Below are positions 14,508 to 23,201 of a stretch of DNA of 39,068 nucleotides, one piece after another. The notes beneath the pieces were generated by a model. It worked only from the letters and a program-made list of their open reading frames with translations, was not told the DNA's origin and ran no database searches. Numbering within the stretch: position 1 is the first letter of the stretch; every line of letters starts with the position of its first letter. The DNA is taken from positions 1-39,068 of the forward strand of contig JAATEV010000074.1 of the NCBI GenBank assembly GCA_015655585.1, given 5' to 3'. This DNA comes from Terriglobales bacterium (lineage in GTDB: Bacteria > Acidobacteriota > Terriglobia > Terriglobales > Acidobacteriaceae). Made by a program: the position numbers and the translations under genes.

Positions 14508-16889
14508 ATGCACAGCCTATGTTTCAAACGCTATGTTGTCCTTGTTTTGCTCACCTTTTTCGCCTCTTTTGCCGCAAACGCACAAACCGCCGAAATTCGC
14601 GGTTCGATCATAGACCCATCCGGCAACGCGCTTACCGACGCTCATATCTCACTGTCCTCTCATGGAGCAAAGAAAACGACGACCTCAGACTCCTCCGGCA
14701 ACTATCAATTCTCGTCGCTTACCGCTGGCATCTACACGCTCACGGTTGAGGCGCCCGGATTTGGCCGTTACGAAAACTCGTCCATCCATGTCTCGAACAA
14801 CAATGTGCTCGACTGGCCGGTGCGGCTGACGCTTCAGTCCGCGTCCCAATCCATCACAGTGCAAAGCGACAAAGATACCTTGGAACAAACCCCTTCGGTA
14901 GGAAAAACCGGCACGATGCTCGAAGACCTTCCGCAGAGCGTCGCCGTCATCGGTCATCAGCTATCGGACTTACAGGGCGATCTTGAGCTGGCGGATACGG
15001 TCCACAACGCCAGCGGTGTCATCCAGGGCGGTACCGACGGATTCGGATTCGCCGACCGCTTCCAGATTCGTGGTCTGGAAGCCCGCATCTACAACGATGG
15101 GTTTTCCGATGGAGACGAGCGCAACGGCATTCCGCACTCCCTCAATGGAGTGGAGCGCGTTGAAATCCTGGAAGGCCCGGGCTCCTCGCTCTTCGGCAGC
15201 GGGCCTCCGGGAGGCACCATCAATCTGGTGCACTACACCCCATCGCCTCGCTTCGGCGCCGGAGCACAGCTCCAGACCGGCTCCTTTGGCCTCTATTCCG
15301 GCAGCGCCTACCTCACCGGAGCCACCGGGATTCACGGGCTGAACTATCGCGTCGATAGCCTGATGCAGCATAAAGACGGCTACCGCGCATTATCCGCAGC
15401 GAACTATGAGCTTCGCCCCGTACTTGCTCTTACCACCAGCCACAACGTGCTGCTTCTCGCAGGAGATGGCCGTTATCTACAGGCTCTTCCCGACCCCGCA
15501 GGCCTGATCTACTACAACCACACTCCCATCACAGTCGTGCCGCGCGAGACCAAGTACTCGACTCCGTTCGGCTTTGGCAACCAGTCCATCGGACGCTTCA
15601 CCGCCTCTGACGTGTGGCAAGCCAGACCGTATCTCACGGTCAACAACCGGTTTTCGTATATGTACCGCAACCTGTCCATTCTGAGAAATGGCGATGGCGG
15701 CTCGGTCGTTGGAACCGCTCTCATGGGGCGGCAACTGCGGAACCAGCATGATGTCGTGAACGACTTCGACTACGAAGACGAGCCTGTCTGGAGCTTTCAC
15801 ACCGGTTCGGTCCACCACACACTGCTGACCGGAGTCGAGGTGCAACATCAGACCGTTGTGGCGAACCGCTCGACCGCCACGCTGCAAGACATCAATAACA
15901 TCTTCGCTCCAGTCATTCCTGAAACCTCAACAGCAGGGCTTTCCTTTCTCCGCGATGCCACGCACTCCGGCTTTCTCGATCATCTGCGCGCCACCTACGA
16001 AGGTCTCTATGCAACCGACCAGATCGACCTGACGTCGCGCTGGAAGCTCCGCATCGGCGGCCGCCAGGACTTCTGGCAGACCACCCTCGCTCCGCAGATC
16101 AATGTTATCGGCCGAAGCCTGGGGAATAGCCAGTTCATCGAGCCACCCAACACCTACAGCCGTAACGACACACCGTTTAGCTGGAACGTGGGTACGGTAT
16201 ACCGGGTTCTTCCCGGGGTCTCGACCTTCTTCGGCGTAGCGCACAGCAACCTAGCGAACTTCAACTCAGAAGCCACGCAGAACGGCGTCGAGGCGCCCGA
16301 GTCGGGAATGCAATATGAAGCTGGCGTTAAGGTTGCCGCGCTGAACGATCGTGTCATGGTTACAGCCGCAGCCTTTCACGTGATGCGCAATAATGTCTTC
16401 TCTCTAAGCAGCGATATTCCGATCTTCAACGACCAGCGCACGCAAGGCGGCGAAGGCACTGTGGAACTGACGCTGAACCGTCACTGGAGACTCAACGCCA
16501 ACGCTACCGGTATGCACGCAGCGCTGACAAATAACCCCTCGAACCAGGCAGCAACCGGTCGACGTCCGCAGGGCGTTCCCAATCGCATCGTCAATCTGTG
16601 GACGAGCTACGATGTTTTGGCTGGCCGCCGGGAAACTCTCACCCTCTCTGGCGGGTTTACCAACCGAAGCAGCATGTTCGCCGATCCGCTGAATACCAAC
16701 TCCATCCCGTCTTACACCACGGCGGACGTCGTAGCCAACATAAAGGCCCACGGCTGGACGGGTGCCTTTGGCGTGCATAACCTCACAGACGCCCGCTACT
16801 TCACCGCAGCGAACGGAGTCGGCGGATTCGTAGGCGATGCACGCTCCTACTTCGGCAAACTTCAATGGCAGTTCGGAAATAAACGCTAA
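14508..16889 (+). CDS. TonB-dependent siderophore receptor with N-terminal carboxypeptidase-regulatory domain
   Basis: A 793-residue outer-membrane receptor. Signal peptide 1-25 (ending ANAQ). A carboxypeptidase-regulatory-like beta domain occupies about 28-112 (EIRGSIIDPSGNALTDAHI). The plug domain is at about 120-235 with LEDLPQSVAVIG, FQIRGLEA and RVEILEGPGSSLFGSGPPGG, the pattern of ferric-siderophore receptors. The barrel fills the remainder and contains late motifs such as YEAGVKV. It closes with an aromatic-rich end (KLQWQF followed by GNKR). It should bind a ferric siderophore and import it with TonB/ExbBD energy, which are not encoded here. It stands alone between divergent trmFO and a convergent gene. 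Confidence 0.9.
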   Translation: MHSLCFKRYVVLVLLTFFASFAANAQTAEIRGSIIDPSGNALTDAHISLSSHGAKKTTTSDSSGNYQFSSLTAGIYTLTVEAPGFGRYENSSIHVSNNNVLDWPVRLTLQSASQSITVQSDKDTLEQTPSVGKTGTMLEDLPQSVAVIGHQLSDLQGDLELADTVHNASGVIQGGTDGFGFADRFQIRGLEARIYNDGFSDGDERNGIPHSLNGVERVEILEGPGSSLFGSGPPGGTINLVHYTPSPRFGAGAQLQTGSFGLYSGSAYLTGATGIHGLNYRVDSLMQHKDGYRALSAANYELRPVLALTTSHNVLLLAGDGRYLQALPDPAGLIYYNHTPITVVPRETKYSTPFGFGNQSIGRFTASDVWQARPYLTVNNRFSYMYRNLSILRNGDGGSVVGTALMGRQLRNQHDVVNDFDYEDEPVWSFHTGSVHHTLLTGVEVQHQTVVANRSTATLQDINNIFAPVIPETSTAGLSFLRDATHSGFLDHLRATYEGLYATDQIDLTSRWKLRIGGRQDFWQTTLAPQINVIGRSLGNSQFIEPPNTYSRNDTPFSWNVGTVYRVLPGVSTFFGVAHSNLANFNSEATQNGVEAPESGMQYEAGVKVAALNDRVMVTAAAFHVMRNNVFSLSSDIPIFNDQRTQGGEGTVELTLNRHWRLNANATGMHAALTNNPSNQAATGRRPQGVPNRIVNLWTSYDVLAGRRETLTLSGGFTNRSSMFADPLNTNSIPSYTTADVVANIKAHGWTGAFGVHNLTDARYFTAANGVGGFVGDARSYFGKLQWQFGNKR

Positions 16890-16954
16890 GGCAAGGAGAG
16901 GGCCTCGCAGAACAAGCTGGCCATTCCGAAACAGTGGATTCAGCCGATCTAAAA

Positions 16955-16986
16955 AAGCGGGGCCGTCCCGAAGGACGGCCCCGCTT
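16955..16986 (-). terminator. Strong intrinsic terminator of the PEP-CTERM gene
   Basis: A perfect 14-bp GC-rich stem (16955-16968 with 16973-16986) closed by a four-base loop. On the minus strand the stem is followed by a run of T (complement of the A-run at 16951-16956), so it terminates the minus-strand gene at 17006. On the plus strand it could also slow transcription from the receptor gene. Confidence 0.85.
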
Positions 16987-17005
16987 GAAGCATATTGTCC
17001 AGCGT

Positions 17006-17563
17006 TTAGGAGCGGAAGAAGCGGCGACGCGCTGCTACAGCCGCTCCCAGCACGCCGGTACCGAGCAGGATCAGGGTCGAGGGCTCAGGAGTGCTGGCAG
17101 GCGGAGGAGTAGAGCTGCCAGCAGGAGTCAGCGAGAAGGTGCCGGAGCCAAAATCACCGGCGCTAGTGAACTCCTGGTAGTTGCTGCCCGCAGGATCAAT
17201 GCCGGGCGTGCCCGGATCAAAGAGGCTCAGGACATTGACCTCGGTGCCATCGGCAGTCTCGAAGCCGAGGCCGTTGGTATCAAGAAAAGTGCTGTCAGGG
17301 AACAGGAGATTATCGGCGAAGAGAAAGAGGTCGAGGCCGGTGATCGTGCTGCCGTTGAAGACGCCGTCGATCGAGTTGATCGTCCACGTACCGGCAGACT
17401 CCGTAGCCGTAAGCGAGCCGCTTCCGAGTCCGGGAAAGCCACCGTCCTCAAACGTAGCCGTGGAGGTCAGCGACCAGTTGAAGGTATCCGCGTGAGCGGC
17501 CAGAGTTGGCAGTGTGAGAGCAACAGGCAGAAGAATCAGGCAGGCAAGACGTCCGAACTTCAT
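17006..17563 (-). CDS. PEP-CTERM sorting-domain exported protein
   Basis: A 185-residue secreted protein. Signal peptide 1-25 (ALTLPTLAAHA). The central region is Gly/Ser/Thr-rich and beta-like with few charged residues. A Pro/Ser spacer (SSTPPPAS) precedes a canonical PEP-CTERM tail: PEPSTLILLG, a hydrophobic helix, then the basic end RRRFFRS. Such tails are recognised by an exosortase, which removes them during export to the envelope or exopolysaccharide matrix. No exosortase gene is in the window. A good AGGAG lies seven bases before the ATG. The function of the mature domain is unknown. Confidence 0.88.
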   Translation of the reverse strand: MKFGRLACLILLPVALTLPTLAAHADTFNWSLTSTATFEDGGFPGLGSGSLTATESAGTWTINSIDGVFNGSTITGLDLFLFADNLLFPDSTFLDTNGLGFETADGTEVNVLSLFDPGTPGIDPAGSNYQEFTSAGDFGSGTFSLTPAGSSTPPPASTPEPSTLILLGTGVLGAAVAARRRFFRS

Positions 17564-17771
17564 GGGGTACTCCTGGGATAAATAGTGCTGTAGGTGACGG
17601 TGCCGAACGCCGATGGCCGAAGCCGTTCTATGAAAACCTGAGAAAGCTCGCCACAGGGACTACTTTTCCATAAAACAACATCGCGAGCTCTTGCCCAGAT
17701 AGAGGCAAAGAAACGGCAATTTTATTTCTGCCCCGTAAATTATTCTACAGCAGGATTTTAGCCGCATCCTG
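17564..17771 (-). promoter_or_regulatory. Leader region of the PEP-CTERM gene
   Basis: About 200 bases upstream of the PEP-CTERM start (minus-strand reading). A small hairpin is possible at 17605-17628 (GAACG/CGTTC around a GC-rich core). The distal part (17660-17760) is AT-rich and includes an inverted repeat at 17750-17771 next to the GNAT stop that could end GNAT transcription. No sigma-54 or riboswitch pattern was recognised. Confidence 0.3.
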
Positions 17772-18272
17772 TTAGCGGGAGGGGGCACCGGCGCTGCCAA
17801 GGGAGCGGAGGGCCTCGCCGCTCACGCGCATGGTGCGCCACTCCATAAGCATCGTTGCTCCCATCCGCTCGTAGAAGCCAATAGCGGGGGTGTTCCATTC
17901 GAGAACATCCCACTGGAGCCTCGGGCAGCCCTCGGAGAGCGCGATGGCAGCGACATGGGTGAGCAAGGCGCGGCCGATTCCCTGCCCCCGGTGCGCCGGG
18001 CGGACGTAGAGGTCCTCAATGTGGATGCCGGTGTGGCCGCGCCAGGTGGAGTAGTTGTGGAAGTAAAGAGCGAAGCCGATGGGGGCCGAATCCAGCTCGG
18101 CAATGAGGCAGTGGAAGCGTTTGGAGGGGCCGAAGCCGTCACGGAACAGATCGCCCTCCGTGGCGTGAACGGCATCGGGCTCACGCTCGTACTCGGCCAG
18201 CTCGCGGATGAAGGCGAGGATATGGGGAACATCGGCAGGGGTGGCGGGGCGGATGTTGAGCGTAGCGGCCAT
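17772..18272 (-). CDS. GNAT-family N-acetyltransferase
   Basis: A 166-residue acetyltransferase. The N-terminal strand IRPATPADVPHI is typical. The acetyl-CoA-binding motif is VRPAHRGQGIGRALL (RGQGIG at 95-100), and the C-terminal block WNTPAIGFYERMGA is that of small-molecule GNATs, including the diamine (spermidine/spermine-like) acetyltransferase branch (IEDLYVRP). It transfers acetyl from acetyl-CoA to an amine; the exact acceptor is not clear. Complete length. It is on the same strand as the exported protein at 18355, 82 bases downstream of it, and upstream of the PEP-CTERM gene. Confidence 0.85.
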   Translation of the reverse strand: MAATLNIRPATPADVPHILAFIRELAEYEREPDAVHATEGDLFRDGFGPSKRFHCLIAELDSAPIGFALYFHNYSTWRGHTGIHIEDLYVRPAHRGQGIGRALLTHVAAIALSEGCPRLQWDVLEWNTPAIGFYERMGATMLMEWRTMRVSGEALRSLGSAGAPSR

Positions 18273-18354
18273 GAATACAGGGTAGCGGGTTTTGCCCCGT
18301 CAGGGCCGCCGCAAAGATGAACACACGGCTAAAGGCGCGGCGGTCAAGGCCGGT

Positions 18355-19038
18355 TTATCTCGTGGTGGATTCTGTATCCGGGTGGGCGGAAAGCCACTTA
18401 TTGAAAGGAATAGTGAATGAGAAGAGCTGTTTTTTGCCGCCGTCTTTTGCCGTGGTATAGACCTGCTTAACGTAAAGGCTGGCGTCCTTAAGCACGGGCT
18501 CATCGAGGCGGCTAACGTCATAGAAAAGGTATCCGGCCAGCGTGCTGTGCGGATCGACGGTAGTCGTCTTGAAGCCAAAGTCGTTGTCGTCCTTGGGGAT
18601 GTTCTTGTCGATACTCTTGCCATGAACGGTAATGGGCGGCAGAGGCAGCGGCATGGGGATCTTGCGGCCAATGGCGGACTGCGGCGTGAAGAGACGGCGC
18701 TGTAGATCGTCGTCCGTGGCGGCGGGAATCACGTCGTTGTTGGCCGAGAGAAACTGGATGCGCGCCTCGTCCAGATTGATGGGCGCATCGCCGTCATTCG
18801 TGAAAACGACGCGGACGGCGATAAAGCCGTGTCGAAGATACGGCAGGCGGAAGAAGTTGCAGTCTTTAGGATCATCGCAGGGATCAGCGGCAATCGTGAG
18901 ATGCTCCTGCGGATGAGCGTCGAAGGCCGCATACTGGTTCGCCGGTTTAGCGGGCGGAGCCTTCTTGTCCGCAGCAAGGGCGGGCAGGCTGAAGAGCAGG
19001 AAAAACAAGGGGATCGAGCGAGAGAGGTGGGACTTCAT
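18355..19038 (-). CDS. Exported protein of unknown function
   Basis: About 227 residues from the ATG at 19038. The frame also allows a TTG two codons earlier. A clear signal peptide (hydrophobic core IPLFFLLFSLPALAA) is followed by a Lys/Pro linker (KKAPPAKPAN). Then comes a domain with alternating beta pattern (GFIAVRVVFTNDGDAPINLDEARIQF), reminiscent of an immunoglobulin-like or DUF4352-like fold. Two cysteines (DPCDDPKDC) near residue 57 could form a disulphide. I do not recognise the family. It faces away from waaA across a 94-base gap. Confidence 0.72.
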   Translation of the reverse strand: MKSHLSRSIPLFFLLFSLPALAADKKAPPAKPANQYAAFDAHPQEHLTIAADPCDDPKDCNFFRLPYLRHGFIAVRVVFTNDGDAPINLDEARIQFLSANNDVIPAATDDDLQRRLFTPQSAIGRKIPMPLPLPPITVHGKSIDKNIPKDDNDFGFKTTTVDPHSTLAGYLFYDVSRLDEPVLKDASLYVKQVYTTAKDGGKKQLFSFTIPFNKWLSAHPDTESTTR

Positions 19039-19112
19039 GGCCAAGTTGATTATGATCTTCGCTGGTGCGCAAGGTAAAGCTTCGACCAGCGAATGAGCTG
19101 AAAGGGAAGACC

Positions 19113-19136
19113 ATGAGCAAGGACCGGAACGTTTGA
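19113..19136 (+). CDS. Seven-codon minicistron overlapping the waaA start
   Basis: ATG at 19113 with a well-placed AGGGA (19103-19107) opens a frame that encodes MSKDRNV. It stops at TGA 19134-19136, overlapping the TTG start of waaA (TTGA). There is no ATG or GTG in the waaA frame back to the preceding in-frame stop. Ribosomes may therefore reach the TTG by termination-reinitiation on this minicistron. The arrangement is visible in the sequence; the role is inferred. Confidence 0.35.
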   Translation: MSKDRNV

Positions 19137-20416
19137 CGATCGCGGTATACAGCCTGCTGCTGCTGGCGGCGCTGGCGCTGGGCTCGCCCTACTGGCTGGC
19201 ACGGATGCTGTTCAGCGGGCGATATCGCGCGGGGCTGGGACAGCGGCTGGGCGGGGTTCCCGCCGAGTTGCGCCATGCGGTCAGCGGGCGAGACGTCATC
19301 TGGCTCCATGCCGTAAGCGTGGGCGAGGTGCTGGCCGCAACGGAACTCGTCCGCAAGCTGCGCGAGGCGAAGCCAGGGTGGGTCGTGGCGGTCTCGACGA
19401 CGACGGCAACGGGGCAGCGCCTGGCTCAGGAACGGCTGGCCGACTCGCCCGTGTTCTACCTGCCGCTGGACTTCGCGTTCGCAGTGCGGCGCTATCTGCG
19501 CGTGCTGCGGCCCAGAATGCTGGTCCTGATGGAGAGTGAGCTCTGGCCGCGTCTGATCGACGAGTGCGCGAAGAACGGCGTGCCGGTAGCGATCGTGAAT
19601 GCGCGGGTCAGCGACCGGTCGTTTCCGCGGTATATGCGCCTGCGAAAGCTCTGGCGACCGTTCCTGCGAGAGATAGGGCTCTTTCTGGCGCAGAGCGAAG
19701 AGACGGCAGAGCGGCTGGTAAAGATCGGCGCTCCGGCAGAGCGCGTGCGGATGCTGGGCAACCTGAAGTTCGACGTGCAGGCCAAGGCCGCGACGGCCCT
19801 GACCCAAAAGATCGCCGCACTCACCAGCGGAAGGCGTGTGATCGTTGCAGGAAGCACGCTGGCGGGCGAAGAGGAGATGCTGCTGGCCGCGTGGGCCGGC
19901 GTCCGCGAGGAGGATGCGAGCGCCGTGCTGCTGATTGCGCCGAGGCACCCGGACCGCTTCGACGAAGTGGCGGCGAAGATCTCCGGAAGCGGGTATGCTT
20001 GCCTCCGGTGCAGCGAGCTGACCGGGGTGGCGGCAACTGGCGGAACCGTGCTGCTGCTGGATACGATTGGAGATCTGGCGTCGGCGTATAAGCTGGGGAC
20101 GGTGGCGTTTGTGGGTGGCAGCCTGGTGGACAGGGGTGGGCATAGTCCGCTGGAACCGGCGCAGTTTGGCGTGCCGGTGGTGATGGGGCCCTCGTATGAG
20201 AACTTTCGCAAGATTGTGGAGCAGATGATGACGGCGAATGGAATCAGGATTGTGCAGGACGGCCGGGAGCTGCAAACGGCGCTGCGGGAGCTGCTGCGCG
20301 ACCGGGCCGGAGCAAAGGCGTTGGGAGAGCGCGGGCAAGCGGTCTCGCAGGCCCAGACCGGGGCAACGAAACGGACAGTGGAGGCCCTGCTGGAGCTGCT
20401 GGCGGTGAGCGCGTGA
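19133..20416 (+). CDS. waaA: 3-deoxy-D-manno-octulosonic acid (Kdo) transferase
   Basis: A 427-residue inner-membrane glycosyltransferase that adds Kdo to lipid IVA. An N-terminal membrane anchor (residues 4-18) is followed by YRAGLGQRLG. The catalytic loop HAVSVGEVLAA contains Glu65, equivalent to the family's general base. Further hallmarks are MESELWPRL and the C-terminal GGSLVDRGGHSPLEPAQFGVPVVMGP. The only in-frame start is TTG 19133. Its stop overlaps the GTG of lpxK by four bases (GTGA), so translation is coupled. It is the first gene of the LPS run. Confidence 0.93.
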   Translation: MTIAVYSLLLLAALALGSPYWLARMLFSGRYRAGLGQRLGGVPAELRHAVSGRDVIWLHAVSVGEVLAATELVRKLREAKPGWVVAVSTTTATGQRLAQERLADSPVFYLPLDFAFAVRRYLRVLRPRMLVLMESELWPRLIDECAKNGVPVAIVNARVSDRSFPRYMRLRKLWRPFLREIGLFLAQSEETAERLVKIGAPAERVRMLGNLKFDVQAKAATALTQKIAALTSGRRVIVAGSTLAGEEEMLLAAWAGVREEDASAVLLIAPRHPDRFDEVAAKISGSGYACLRCSELTGVAATGGTVLLLDTIGDLASAYKLGTVAFVGGSLVDRGGHSPLEPAQFGVPVVMGPSYENFRKIVEQMMTANGIRIVQDGRELQTALRELLRDRAGAKALGERGQAVSQAQTGATKRTVEALLELLAVSA

Positions 20417-21438
20417 GCTGGGAGCGCGGGAACAGGGCTCGCAGACCGTGGCTGGCAATGTTCTCGCCGGTCTACGGAGCGGGCGTGGCGGTGGTGAAGG
20501 CGCTGTACCGGCTGGGCTGGAGGCGGAGCAGGCGTCTGGAGGCTCCGGTCATCAGCGTGGGGAGCCTTTCGGCGGGAGGCGCGGGCAAGACTCCGGTAGT
20601 GCTGATGCTGGCCGCCGCGCTACGCAGGCTCGGATACGAGGTAAAGATTCTGACGCGGGGGTACCGGCGGGCTTCGACCGGAGCGGCGCGGGTGGGCCCG
20701 TTCGACGATGCGGCCTGGCACGGAGACGAGCCGGTGATGATGGCTCAGCGGGCGGGCGTCCCCGTGTACGTGGGCAGGGATCGGTACGAGGCGGGCGTGA
20801 TGGCCGGACAGGAGGAGACCGGCGAGGGAACGGCGGTGTATCTGCTGGACGACGGCTTTCAGCATCGGCGTCTGGCAAGGGACTTCGACGTGGTTCTGCT
20901 GACGAAGGAGGACGTGGGGGACCGGCTGCTGCCGGGAGGAAATCTGCGGGAGCCGCTGTCGTCACTGGCGGAGGCAGATGCGGTGGTCGTTCGCAAGGAA
21001 GAGGCGGAGGATCTGAGGGACATCATCAAAGCGAACGGAGGCGCGGCAGTGTGGGTAGTCCAGCGCAGGCTGGAGCTGGGCGAAGGAACGCTGCCGACGA
21101 TGCCGTTCGCCTTCTGCGGAATCGCACGGCCGGATGGCTTCATGAAGATGCTGCGCGGAAGCGGGTATGAACCGGTGGAATCGATGTTCTTTCCCGATCA
21201 TCACGGCTACCGCGAGAGCGATGTGACGCAGCTTCTGGAGCGGGCGCAGCAGTGCGGCGCGAACGGGTTTGTGACCACCGAGAAGGACGCGGTAAAGCTG
21301 ACGCCGCTGCTGCGTGACCGTCTGGAGACCGTGGGACCGATCGTGACGGCCCGGCTGGAGGTGGAGCTGCTGGACGAGAACGACGCGCTGGCACAGATGA
21401 TCGCACAGGTCGACCTGCTGGACCGGCGAAAGCGTTGA
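20413..21438 (+). CDS. lpxK: Tetraacyldisaccharide 4'-kinase
   Basis: A 341-residue membrane-associated kinase that phosphorylates the lipid A disaccharide to lipid IVA, the acceptor of WaaA. P-loop SVGSLSAGGAGKTP at about 48-61; LTRGYRR; GDEPVMMA; and the hallmark LLDDGFQHRRLARD with the catalytic-region aspartates. A C-terminal FPDHHGY and a TTEKDAVKL motif complete the family pattern. The start is GTG, overlapping the waaA stop. The two genes act on consecutive steps, in reversed order to their position. Confidence 0.94.
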   Translation: MSWERGNRARRPWLAMFSPVYGAGVAVVKALYRLGWRRSRRLEAPVISVGSLSAGGAGKTPVVLMLAAALRRLGYEVKILTRGYRRASTGAARVGPFDDAAWHGDEPVMMAQRAGVPVYVGRDRYEAGVMAGQEETGEGTAVYLLDDGFQHRRLARDFDVVLLTKEDVGDRLLPGGNLREPLSSLAEADAVVVRKEEAEDLRDIIKANGGAAVWVVQRRLELGEGTLPTMPFAFCGIARPDGFMKMLRGSGYEPVESMFFPDHHGYRESDVTQLLERAQQCGANGFVTTEKDAVKLTPLLRDRLETVGPIVTARLEVELLDENDALAQMIAQVDLLDRRKR

Positions 21439-21459
21439 GCGTGAGAAAATCGGAGCTTG

Positions 21460-22569
21460 ATGGAAGAGGATCGTTTGCGCGGCGCGGAACGCTCGCTGCG
21501 CGTGCTGATTGTACGGATCGGGGCCCTGGGCGATGTACTGCACGCTCTCCCGGCGGTTGCGGCTCTAAGGGAGCGGCATCCGGAATGGACGATTGACTGG
21601 GCGATTGAGCCGGTGTGGAGCGAGCTGCTGGAGGCTCGGGGAAGCGATTCGAAGCAGCAGCGGGGAGCGGCCAGGCCGCTGGTAGACCTCTGGTCGCCGG
21701 TTCCGACGCGGGAGTGGAAGAAAAAGCCGTTGTCGTTGCAGACCCTGCGGGAGATCGCCGCCATGAGCAACAATCTGCGCCACGGCGAATACGATCTGTG
21801 CGTGGACATGCAGGGGGCGATCCGCTCGGCAGTAGTAGGCAGGCTGGCCGGAGCCGGAAAGTTTTCCGGGCCTGCTGTGCCGCGCGAGCGTCCCGCGGAA
21901 TGGCTGTACGGCCAGCGGATTCCGGTAACGACGGCGCACGTAGTCGAACAAGGCTGCGAGCTGGTGGGAGCCGCAGTAGGCGAAACCCTGCACCCGGCAA
22001 AGGTCTCTCTGCCAATAGACGAAGCCGCCGAGCGCTGGTGCGACGAGGTAGTGGCCGCTACAGGTGGTCCGTTCGTCATGATGGCTCCCACGGCGGGCTG
22101 GGGCGCAAAGGTCTGGCCAGCGGAACGCTACGGAGCGGTAGCCGCGGAGCTGGCAAGGGCGGGGTATAGCACGTTGGTGAACTCCGCCTCCATGGAAGAC
22201 GAGACCGGCAGTCGCGTAGTGGAGGCCAGCCGAGGCGCGGCAAAATTAATTCCCTGCTCCATCGGGCAGATGATCGCCCTCGTCCGCCGTTCCGCCCTGA
22301 TGATCGCGGGCGATACCGGCCCACTGCATCTGGCCGCCGCGCTGGAAAGGCCCGTGGTGGGCCTCTACGGCCCCACCGATCCGGCGCGCAACGGCCCCTA
22401 CGGAACGCGGTCGCGGGTCTTGCGCCACGGCTCCAGCCGCCGCGACCACACCCGCAAGGCCGAGACCGAGGCCGGTCTGCTCCGCATCACCAGCGGCGAA
22501 GTCATCATGGCCGCGCTGGAGCTTCTCAAGCCCCCTCCAAACGCCGAACAGGATAAGGTAAAAGAGTGA
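21460..22569 (+). CDS. Family 9 glycosyltransferase (LPS heptosyltransferase I-like)
   Basis: A 369-residue GT-B glycosyltransferase of the ADP-heptose:LPS heptosyltransferase family. The N terminus has VRIGALGDVLHALPAVAALRE, the classic heptosyltransferase opening. The second half has APTAGWGAKVWPAERYG, then AGDTGPLHLAAALERPVVGLYGPTDP, the nucleotide-sugar site. It most resembles WaaC and would extend the Kdo inner core. I leave the symbol empty because acceptor specificity cannot be read. GGAG at 21452-21455 supports ATG 21460 rather than the TTG before it. The stop overlaps the next GTG start. Confidence 0.88.
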   Translation: MEEDRLRGAERSLRVLIVRIGALGDVLHALPAVAALRERHPEWTIDWAIEPVWSELLEARGSDSKQQRGAARPLVDLWSPVPTREWKKKPLSLQTLREIAAMSNNLRHGEYDLCVDMQGAIRSAVVGRLAGAGKFSGPAVPRERPAEWLYGQRIPVTTAHVVEQGCELVGAAVGETLHPAKVSLPIDEAAERWCDEVVAATGGPFVMMAPTAGWGAKVWPAERYGAVAAELARAGYSTLVNSASMEDETGSRVVEASRGAAKLIPCSIGQMIALVRRSALMIAGDTGPLHLAAALERPVVGLYGPTDPARNGPYGTRSRVLRHGSSRRDHTRKAETEAGLLRITSGEVIMAALELLKPPPNAEQDKVKE

Positions 22570-23141
22570 GTGAACGAACAGGCTGGCAGCGGATCGCCCG
22601 GCGCATCCGCGTGCCTTTGGGATTTGTCTTTGCAGGAGTCTTTCTCTGGCTGGCCCGGCCAACCTGGCAGTCGATGCTCGGGAGCCTCGCGCTGGTGGCT
22701 CCCGGCGTGTGGCTGCGCGCCTACGCAGCGGGATACGTCCGCAAAAACGCGGAGCTTACCCGCACCGGCCCCTACGCCCACACGCGCAACCCCCTCTACC
22801 TCGGCTCCATGATGATCGCCTTCGGCTTTGCCCTGGCCTCGGGGAGCTGGATCATCCTGGTCGCGCTGGCGATCCTCTTCGCCGCAATCTACATTCCGAC
22901 CATCCAGAGCGAAGAAATCTTCCTCCGCAGCCGCTTCCCCGACTTCGACGAATACGCATCCGCCGTGCCTCGCCTGCTGCCCCGGCTCACCCCCGCCGAG
23001 TTCCCCGCCAACGCCAACGCCAGCGGCGGACGCTTCTCCGCTGTGCAGTGGCGGCATCACCGCGAGTACAATGCTTTGATGGGGGCTGGCGCGATCTACG
23101 CGGCGCTGGCGGTCCGGCTTTTTCTCGACCACCGCAGGTAG
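22566..23141 (+). CDS. Isoprenylcysteine carboxyl methyltransferase-like membrane methyltransferase
   Basis: A 191-residue integral membrane protein of the ICMT/phospholipid methyltransferase group. About four hydrophobic helices are visible. The family core is TGPYAHTRNPLYLGSMMIAFG at about 67-87, the SAM-binding RNPLYLG-type motif. The later SEEIFLRSRFPDFDEYASAVPRLLP has the expected paired acidic residues. It methylates a small membrane-associated substrate; bacterial substrates of this group are mostly unknown. The GTG start overlaps the previous stop by four bases, so it belongs to the LPS operon and may modify a lipid or core component (inference). Confidence 0.83.
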   Translation: MSERTGWQRIARRIRVPLGFVFAGVFLWLARPTWQSMLGSLALVAPGVWLRAYAAGYVRKNAELTRTGPYAHTRNPLYLGSMMIAFGFALASGSWIILVALAILFAAIYIPTIQSEEIFLRSRFPDFDEYASAVPRLLPRLTPAEFPANANASGGRFSAVQWRHHREYNALMGAGAIYAALAVRLFLDHRR

Positions 23142-23201
23142 TCTGGCGCTCAAAGGCCGGGGCGTATGCCCACAAAATTTAACTTGTGCGAGTAATGCCC
23201 T

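Noticed and set aside
18947..20458. 503-codon minus-strand frame opposite waaA
   Set aside because: Gln/Arg/His-rich antisense translation of waaA in high-GC DNA; no recognisable domain.
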